64,000 nt of DNA, from the NCBI GenBank assembly GCA_015659035.1, contig DQNS01000102.1:17683-81682 (forward strand), written 5' to 3'. Source of the DNA: Acidobacteriota bacterium. Lineage in GTDB: Bacteria > Acidobacteriota > Vicinamibacteria > Vicinamibacterales > UBA8438. Both the position numbers and the translations under genes were made by a program. The notes under the pieces are model-generated. The model was given only the letters and a program-made list of their open reading frames with translations, ran no database searches and was not told the DNA's origin. This document shows, piece by piece, positions 57,969 to 64,000 of the stretch (the first letter of the stretch is position 1; each line of letters opens with the position of its first letter).

Positions 57969-58571
57969 ATGGCCATTCCCGCCACACAGGTGAAGGAGCT
58001 CCGAGACAAGACCGGGGCCGGGTTTATGGATTGCAAGGCGGCACTGGCCGAAGCCGATGGCGACCTCGACACGGCCGTCACGATCCTGCGGACACGCGGA
58101 CAGGCGCGTGCCGCGAAGCGCTCGGGACGCACCACCAGCCAGGGCCTCGTCGGGAACTACATCCACATGGGTGGCCAGGTGGGCGTGCTGGTCGAGGTCG
58201 GATGCGAGTCCGATTTTGTGGCGCGCACCGATGAGTTCAAGCACCTGGCCCGAGAGATCGCGATGCACATCGCGGCCGCCAGCCCGCAGTATGTGACCCG
58301 CGACCAGGTCCCGAGCGAGGACCTCGAGCGGGAAAAGACCATCTTCCGCGCGCAGTTCGAGGCCTCCAACAAGCCGCCGCACGTCATCGACAAGATCGTC
58401 GAGGGCAAGGTCAACAGCTACTACCAGCAGGTGGTGCTGCTGGAGCAGCCGTCCATCCGAGACCCGAAGACCTCGATCGGCGATCTGGTCACCGCGGCGA
58501 TCGCCACGCTGGGCGAGAACATCACCATTGTCCGCTTCGCTCGTCTCAAGGTCGGCGAGACGGCCGACTGA
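57969..58571 (+). CDS. tsf: Elongation factor Ts
   Basis: Nucleotide exchange factor for EF-Tu. VKELRDKTGAGFMDCKAALA is the N-terminal signature; GLVGNYIHMGGQVGVLVEVG and CESDFVARTDEFKHLAREIA are the core, with the TDFVAR-type contact motif as SDFVAR. At 200 residues it is the short form, with one core subdomain reduced, as in thermophilic and some other bacteria. The conserved C-terminal IGDLVTAAIATLGENITIVR is present. Confidence 0.96.
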   Translation: MAIPATQVKELRDKTGAGFMDCKAALAEADGDLDTAVTILRTRGQARAAKRSGRTTSQGLVGNYIHMGGQVGVLVEVGCESDFVARTDEFKHLAREIAMHIAAASPQYVTRDQVPSEDLEREKTIFRAQFEASNKPPHVIDKIVEGKVNSYYQQVVLLEQPSIRDPKTSIGDLVTAAIATLGENITIVRFARLKVGETAD

Positions 58572-58625
58572 CCACGTCCTTCTGGTCTGCCCTTTCACGG
58601 CCCCCACGCGCACGTCAGCGTGCGC

Positions 58626-58631
58626 TATAAT
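58626..58631 (+). promoter_or_regulatory. TATAAT upstream of pyrH
   Basis: TATAAT ends 11 nt before the pyrH ATG (58643), predicting a leader of only a few nucleotides. No -35 hexamer is evident. Confidence 0.4.
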
Positions 58632-58642
58632 CCCGACACTCG

Positions 58643-59359
58643 ATGTCTTCTCCGGCCTATCAGCGCGTGCTCCTCAAGCTCTCGGGCGAAGCGCTTATGG
58701 GTTGTCGCGACTATGGCATCGACCCCGTGGTAGCCGACCAGATCGCGGCAGAGATCGTCGAGGTCCGGCAGCTCGGGGTCGAGCTGGCGATCGTGATCGG
58801 CGGTGGCAACATCTTCCGGGGGCTGACGGCCAGCGCGAAGGGCATGGACCGCACCACTGCCGACAACATGGGGATGCTGGCGACGGTGATGAACGCGCTC
58901 GCGCTCTCGGACGCGCTGGAGCGTCACGGCGCCGACACCCGCGTGCTGACCGCCATCGAGATGCGCACCGTCGCGGAGACGTTTATCCGCCGACGCGCCA
59001 TCCGACACCTCGAGAAGGGGCGGGTCGTGCTGTTCGCTGCCGGCACCGGGAACCCGTATTTCACGACGGACACGGCGGCGGCGCTTCGCGCCATGGAGAT
59101 CCGAGCCGACGTCATCATGAAGGCGACCAAGGTGGACGGAATCTTCACCGCCGACCCGATGACCGACCCCAGCGCCACCCGTCTCGACTCGCTGTCGCAC
59201 ATCGAGGTACTGGAGCGACGATTGCACGTGATGGACGCAACCGCGATCTCGCTGTGCATGGACAACAAGCTTCCGATCGTCGTCTTCAACCTGACCACAC
59301 CGGGCAACGTGCTGCGGGCGGTGATGGGGGAACCGGTCGGGTCGGTCGTGACCGCCTGA
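58643..59359 (+). CDS. pyrH: UMP kinase
   Basis: Phosphorylates UMP to [78 protein letters not shown] and [20 protein letters not shown] match the bacterial amino-acid-kinase-fold enzyme. 238 residues. No Shine-Dalgarno sequence precedes ATG 58643, consistent with the near-leaderless promoter. Stands between tsf and frr as in many bacteria. Confidence 0.97.
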   Translation: MSSPAYQRVLLKLSGEALMGCRDYGIDPVVADQIAAEIVEVRQLGVELAIVIGGGNIFRGLTASAKGMDRTTADNMGMLATVMNALALSDALERHGADTRVLTAIEMRTVAETFIRRRAIRHLEKGRVVLFAAGTGNPYFTTDTAAALRAMEIRADVIMKATKVDGIFTADPMTDPSATRLDSLSHIEVLERRLHVMDATAISLCMDNKLPIVVFNLTTPGNVLRAVMGEPVGSVVTA

Positions 59360-59402
59360 CGCATGGTCTGCATGGTGGGCAGAGGGGGGTGAAAGTCCCG
59401 AG

Positions 59403-59972
59403 ATGAACATCACGGACGCCAAGAGCGCGGTGACCGAGGCTCGCACCGGCATGGCAGGACAGGTGGAGCACGTCCGGCACGAGTTGTCGGGGGTCCGGAC
59501 AGGCCGAGCGACGGTGGGGATTCTCGACTCGGTCCGCGTCGAGGCCTACGGCACCCAGATACCGCTGAACCAGGTCGCCACCTTGTCGGTGCCGGAGCCG
59601 ACGCTGATTGCCGCCCACCCGTTCGACCCGACCCAGATCGGCGCGATCGAACGCGCCATCCAGAGCGCCAACCTCGGACTGAACCCGAGCAACGACGGCA
59701 AGGTGGTGCGGGTCCCGATTCCAGCCCTGACCGACGAGCGCCGGAAGGAGATGTCCCGCATCGTCCACACGCTGTCCGAGGAGGGCCGCAACAGCGTGCG
59801 AAACACCCGCCGTCACGTGAACGACGCCCTCAAAAAGCTGCTCAAGACCCATGAGATGTCCGAGGACGACGAGCGGCGCGCCCTTCACGATGTCCAGAAA
59901 GTGACCGACGAGCACATTCAGCAGATCAACGCCCTGCAGAAGTTGAAAGACGCGGAGTTGCTAGAGCGCTGA
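59403..59972 (+). CDS. frr: Ribosome recycling factor
   Basis: Splits post-termination ribosomes with EF-G. VRHELSGVRTGRATVGILDS, PLNQVATLSVPEPTLIAAHP, NDGKVVRVPIPALTDERRKE and SRIVHTLSEEGRNSVRNTRR are family signatures. 189 residues, slightly longer than the usual 185. It ends the translation-gene run; a heptamer repeat follows. Confidence 0.98.
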   Translation: MNITDAKSAVTEARTGMAGQVEHVRHELSGVRTGRATVGILDSVRVEAYGTQIPLNQVATLSVPEPTLIAAHPFDPTQIGAIERAIQSANLGLNPSNDGKVVRVPIPALTDERRKEMSRIVHTLSEEGRNSVRNTRRHVNDALKKLLKTHEMSEDDERRALHDVQKVTDEHIQQINALQKLKDAELLER

Positions 59973-59982
59973 GATGTCTGCT

Positions 59983-60020
59983 CGCAGGAGGCAGGAGAAA
60001 CTGGTGGGCCTCGCCTACAT
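59983..60020 (+). repeat. Composite heptamer/hairpin repeat, copy 12
   Basis: CGCAGGAGGCAGGAGAAACT followed by GGTGGGCCTCGCCTAC, 10 nt after the frr stop. GAGATGTCT, a family 2 end motif, precedes it at 59971. Confidence 0.55.
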
Positions 60021-60083
60021 CTTCTGAGCTCGATCTCGTAGGCGGAACAGGCTTTTGACGCCGACGCTCCGCACTCCCCCACC

Positions 60084-61259
60084 GTGTCCCTCCCTTTCCA
60101 TCTCGAATGTTCCGTGCCGTGCGGCGCCGGTCCGTTTGACGCGGGTGAGCGTCATCACCTGTGCGTGTGTGAGCGTCCGTTGCTGGTGCGCTACGACTGG
60201 GACCGTGTCGCCGCTGGCTGGACCCGCGCATCGCTGCGCGACGCTGCGCGGTCGATGTGGCGGTATGCCCCGGCATTGCCGTTGGCCGACGGGGACACGC
60301 CGGTGACGCTGGGGGAAGGGTGGACGCCACTCTTCCCTGCACTTCGGCTCGGCACCGAGCTGGGGTTGTCTCGGCTGTTCGTCAAGGACGAGGCGCTGAA
60401 CCCCACCAACTCGTTCAAAGCGCGGGGCATGTCGGCCGCCGTCACCCGCGCGCGCGCCCTCGGTGCCACCACGCTGGCGGTGCCGTCAGCCGGCAACGCG
60501 GCCTGTGCGCTGGCGGCCTACGCGGCGAACGCTGGACTCGAGGCGCGCGTCTTCATGCCACGCGACGTCAAAGCCCCGTTCATCCAGGAGTGCCGCCTAC
60601 ACGGCGCGGACGTCACGCTGGTCGACGGTCTGATCACCGATGCCGGCCGGCTCGCCGCCGAGCAGGGCCGGCCCCTGGGCTGGTACGACGTCTCGACGCT
60701 CAAGGAGCCGTACCGGGTCGAGGGCAAGAAGACCATGGGGTACGAAATCGCGGAACAGCTGGCGTGGTCCTGGCCCGACTGGATCGTCTATCCCACCGGC
60801 GGCGGCACCGGCATCGTCGGTATCTGGAAGGCCTGCGAAGAGCTGGAGCAACTCGGCTGGGTGACGGGTCCGCGTCCCCGACTGGTTTCGGTGCAGGCCG
60901 AAGGGTGCGCCCCGATTGTGCGGGCGTTTCAGACCGGCGCCGACACCGCCGAGCCCTGGGTCAACGCGACGACGGTGGCGGACGGGCTGCGCGTGCCGGC
61001 CGCGGTCGGCGACATCCTGGTGCTGCGCGCGCTACGCGAGAGCGGTGGCCACGCGCTGACCGTCACCGACGCCGAGATGGTGCAGGGCATGCGCGATTTC
61101 GGCCGCCGCGAGGGGATCGGCGCCGCGCCGGAGGGCGGCGCGACACTCGCCGCGCTGCGCCGGATGGTCGCAGACGGAACGGTCGCGTCGACGGACCGGG
61201 TTGTGTTGCTGAACACGGGTGGCGCACTGAAGTATCTGGATGTGCTGGCCGGGCTCTGA
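60084..61259 (+). CDS. thrC: Threonine synthase
   Basis: PLP enzyme converting O-phosphohomoserine to threonine. VTLGEGWTPLFPALRLGTEL, the PLP-lysine region VKDEALNPTNSFKARGMSAA, VPSAGNAACALAAYAANAG, YPTGGGTGIVGIWKACEELE and EGIGAAPEGGATLAALRRMV are conserved. The N-terminal CSVPCGAGPFDAGERHHLCV is Cys/His-rich, as in threonine synthases that begin with a small zinc-ribbon-like segment. GTG 60084 gives 391 residues. Confidence 0.94.
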   Translation: MSLPFHLECSVPCGAGPFDAGERHHLCVCERPLLVRYDWDRVAAGWTRASLRDAARSMWRYAPALPLADGDTPVTLGEGWTPLFPALRLGTELGLSRLFVKDEALNPTNSFKARGMSAAVTRARALGATTLAVPSAGNAACALAAYAANAGLEARVFMPRDVKAPFIQECRLHGADVTLVDGLITDAGRLAAEQGRPLGWYDVSTLKEPYRVEGKKTMGYEIAEQLAWSWPDWIVYPTGGGTGIVGIWKACEELEQLGWVTGPRPRLVSVQAEGCAPIVRAFQTGADTAEPWVNATTVADGLRVPAAVGDILVLRALRESGGHALTVTDAEMVQGMRDFGRREGIGAAPEGGATLAALRRMVADGTVASTDRVVLLNTGGALKYLDVLAGL

Positions 61260-61341
61260 CTCGCTCGCAGCTGCCGGCGACTCGACAAGGAACTGGCTTC
61301 AGGCTATAGGCTTCAGTCGCTCACGAATCGAGACCATCCCG

Positions 61342-61363
61342 CGCGCTGGGCCCAGCCAGCGCG
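61342..61363. terminator. Hairpin between convergent thrC and pfkA
   Basis: CGCGCTGG (61342-61349) pairs perfectly with CCAGCGCG (61356-61363) across a 6-nt loop. There is no U-tract, but the location between convergent stops suggests a bidirectional terminator. Confidence 0.55.
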
Positions 61364-61373
61364 GTACCGTCCG

Positions 61374-62456
61374 TCAGTCCCCGAACGAGATTCCCAGAGC
61401 ACGGGCCGTCCACACGAGGTCGAGGTCCAGTGGCACCTGCTTCGTGCGGCCGACGATGTCCTCGAGCGGAACCGAGACGATGTTCGGTGGGCGGTTGGCG
61501 ACCATGTGGCCGAATCGCCCCGCCATGATCAACTCCACCGCCTTGCCGCCAAACCGCGTGGCCAGCACCCGGTCGAAGCTGGTCGGCCCCCCGCCCCGCT
61601 GCAAGTGACCCAACACGACCGACCGCGCCTCTTTCCCGGTCAACTCTTCCAACCTCACCGCCACCCGCGCACCAAGACCGCCAAGCCGAGCGAGTCGCCC
61701 CTCCCTCGCCGGCTCGACCACCGAGACCTCGCCGCCTCTGGCCATCGCGCCCTCGGCCACCACAACGATGCTGAACCGCGCGCCGAACCGCTCACGCCCC
61801 GCGATGCAGGCAGCGACCCGGTCGAGCTCGTACGGGATCTCCGGAATCAGAATCACGTCCGCCCCGCCGGCCACCCCCGCGTGGACGGCGATCCAGCCGG
61901 CGTTCCGACCCATGACCTCGACCACAATCACTCGGTGGTGGGCCTCGGCGGTCACGTGCAAGCGGTCGATTGCCTCGGTCGCGAAGCTGACGGCGCTGTC
62001 GAACCCGAACGTGCTGTTCGTGGCGACGATATCGTTGTCGATCGTCTTGGGCACACCAACTAGTGGGATGCCGCGTTTGAAGAACTCGTAGGCGATCGCC
62101 AGCGTCCCATCGCCGCCGATCACCACGAGGGCATCGAGCTTCAGCTCATGGAACCGCTCGATGCAGTGGGCCGAGTAGTCCTGTTTCCCATCCGCCTGGT
62201 CCGCCGTATACGCGAACGGGTCACCACGGTTGGTCGTGCCGAGGATGGTACCGCCATGACGCAGGATGCCGGTGACGTCTCGCGGTGTCAGCACCCGCAC
62301 GCGGTCGGGATAGATCAGCCCGTCAAAGCTGTCCTCGAGACCCACACACTCGCAGCCGTGGTTGCACGCCGACTTCACCACCGCGCGGATCACCGCGTTG
62401 AGACCGGGCGCATCCCCACCACCGGTCAAGACACCGATGCGTTTGATGGCAGACAC
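61374..62456 (-). CDS. pfkA: 6-phosphofructokinase, group III type
   Basis: Phosphorylates fructose-6-P in glycolysis. RIGVLTGGGDAPGLNAVIRA opens the protein; VVIGGDGTLAIAYEF, GVPKTIDNDIVATNSTFGFD, VVEVMGRNAGWIAVHAG and VLGHLQRGGGPTSFDRVLAT follow. The residue equivalent to E. coli Gly104 is glycine (GGDGT), which favours ATP, while the Gly124 position is lysine (PKTIDND). This Gly/Lys pair is the pattern of actinobacterial ATP-PFKs in group III, relatives of PPi-dependent enzymes. 360 residues. A family 2 repeat lies 15 bp upstream. Confidence 0.93.
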   Translation of the reverse strand: MSAIKRIGVLTGGGDAPGLNAVIRAVVKSACNHGCECVGLEDSFDGLIYPDRVRVLTPRDVTGILRHGGTILGTTNRGDPFAYTADQADGKQDYSAHCIERFHELKLDALVVIGGDGTLAIAYEFFKRGIPLVGVPKTIDNDIVATNSTFGFDSAVSFATEAIDRLHVTAEAHHRVIVVEVMGRNAGWIAVHAGVAGGADVILIPEIPYELDRVAACIAGRERFGARFSIVVVAEGAMARGGEVSVVEPAREGRLARLGGLGARVAVRLEELTGKEARSVVLGHLQRGGGPTSFDRVLATRFGGKAVELIMAGRFGHMVANRPPNIVSVPLEDIVGRTKQVPLDLDLVWTARALGISFGD

Positions 62457-62471
62457 CTGTCTGATCGTAGT

Positions 62472-62575
62472 CTAGACATCTCCTGAGGGTGACATCGCAA
62501 CGTTTGAAGCACGCTTTCATGACACGCGGCGATGTCCGGCCCCGCGTAGCGGGCTGTAAGAAAAGCTTCTGCTAG
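62472..62575. mobile_element. CTAG-ended repeat, family 2, copy C
   Basis: It begins CTAGACATCTCCTGAGGGTG and ends AAAAGCTTCTGCTAG, with internal hairpins TGAAGC-ACG-CTTTCA and CCCGC-GTA-GCGGG. It is inverted relative to copies A and B. Confidence 0.75.
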
Positions 62576-62752
62576 CGAGGCTGCGCCGTCTTCGCTCGTC
62601 GGTGAGGCGCAGCCTCGCGAGCAGCCCGCGCCGAGGACACCGATGCCCGGGACGGCACCGGAGCACACCGTTTGCGGCGACTTCAACCAGCCATATACAA
62701 TGACTGACTGCGCGGCACGCGATCCGCACACGCATCCAGATTTCCACCCCGG

Positions 62753-64000
<1,248 letters not shown>

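Overview
The window is GC-rich, densely packed bacterial chromosome with short intergenic spaces. It encodes CMP-KDO synthesis (kdsB, kdsA, kdsD), lapB and a type IV pilus secretin, so the cell has an outer membrane. The gene mix fits an Acidobacteriota-like lineage: a b6f-type cytochrome bc operon with a multihaem cytochrome, a KorAB 2-oxoglutarate:ferredoxin oxidoreductase beside sucCD and mdh, many interspersed repeats, and an integrase of a kind common in that group. The taxonomic assignment is inference; no rRNA gene is present. Almost the whole window is core metabolism. Accessory DNA starts only at the right edge, at a tRNA-Ala with an antisense tyrosine integrase.

Layout. 1-5.6 kb: purA (cut by the left edge), an AAA-type ATPase with a C-terminal winged helix, RNase III with an extra N-terminal domain, and a membrane PP2C phosphatase. 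5.6-9.3 kb: cutA and an FtsB-like gene between two MITE copies, initiator tRNA-fMet, and an acyl-CoA dehydrogenase. 9.5-17.4 kb: glnB (frameshifted), tartrate/malate dehydrogenase, a divergent CoA-transferase/crotonase pair, rpiB-pgi, and divergent pncB/pncA. 17.5-24.1 kb: a quinol:cytochrome c reductase operon (HEAT protein, Rieske protein, cytochrome b6, extended subunit IV, octahaem cytochrome). 24.4-32.2 kb: mdh-sucC-sucD-korA-korB followed by ndk and dcd. 32.8-41.5 kb: serA, a GspC-like orphan, and kdsB-pyrG-kdsA-kdsD-lapB-coaE. 41.8-48.6 kb: two sodium symporters, then pepP, accB-accC-thiE. 48.7-55.9 kb: pilMNOPQ plus two lipoproteins. 56.1-62.5 kb: rplM-rpsI-rpsB-tsf-pyrH-frr, thrC, pfkA. 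62.7-64 kb: tRNA-Ala and the integrase.

Functional logic. CTP synthase sits inside the KDO genes and supplies the CTP that KdsB uses, while LapB normally controls LPS synthesis. mdh, sucCD and korAB form a contiguous ferredoxin-linked stretch of the TCA cycle. The bc operon couples a b6-type quinol oxidase core to a membrane-anchored cytochrome with eight CxxCH motifs, five of them followed by a Met-Pro ligand candidate. PncA and PncB perform consecutive steps of NAD salvage from a shared 19-bp divergent start region.

The least expected signal lies in the spaces between genes. There are two MITE-like families (5 copies of about 157-177 bp; 3-4 copies of about 100 bp). Several copies abut or contain the stop codon of the neighbouring gene. 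A third, composite family combines tandem heptamers (RCAGGAG) with a GC-rich hairpin at about a dozen sites and adds repeat-encoded tails to CutA and CoaE. I found no CRISPR array, defence island or biosynthetic cluster.
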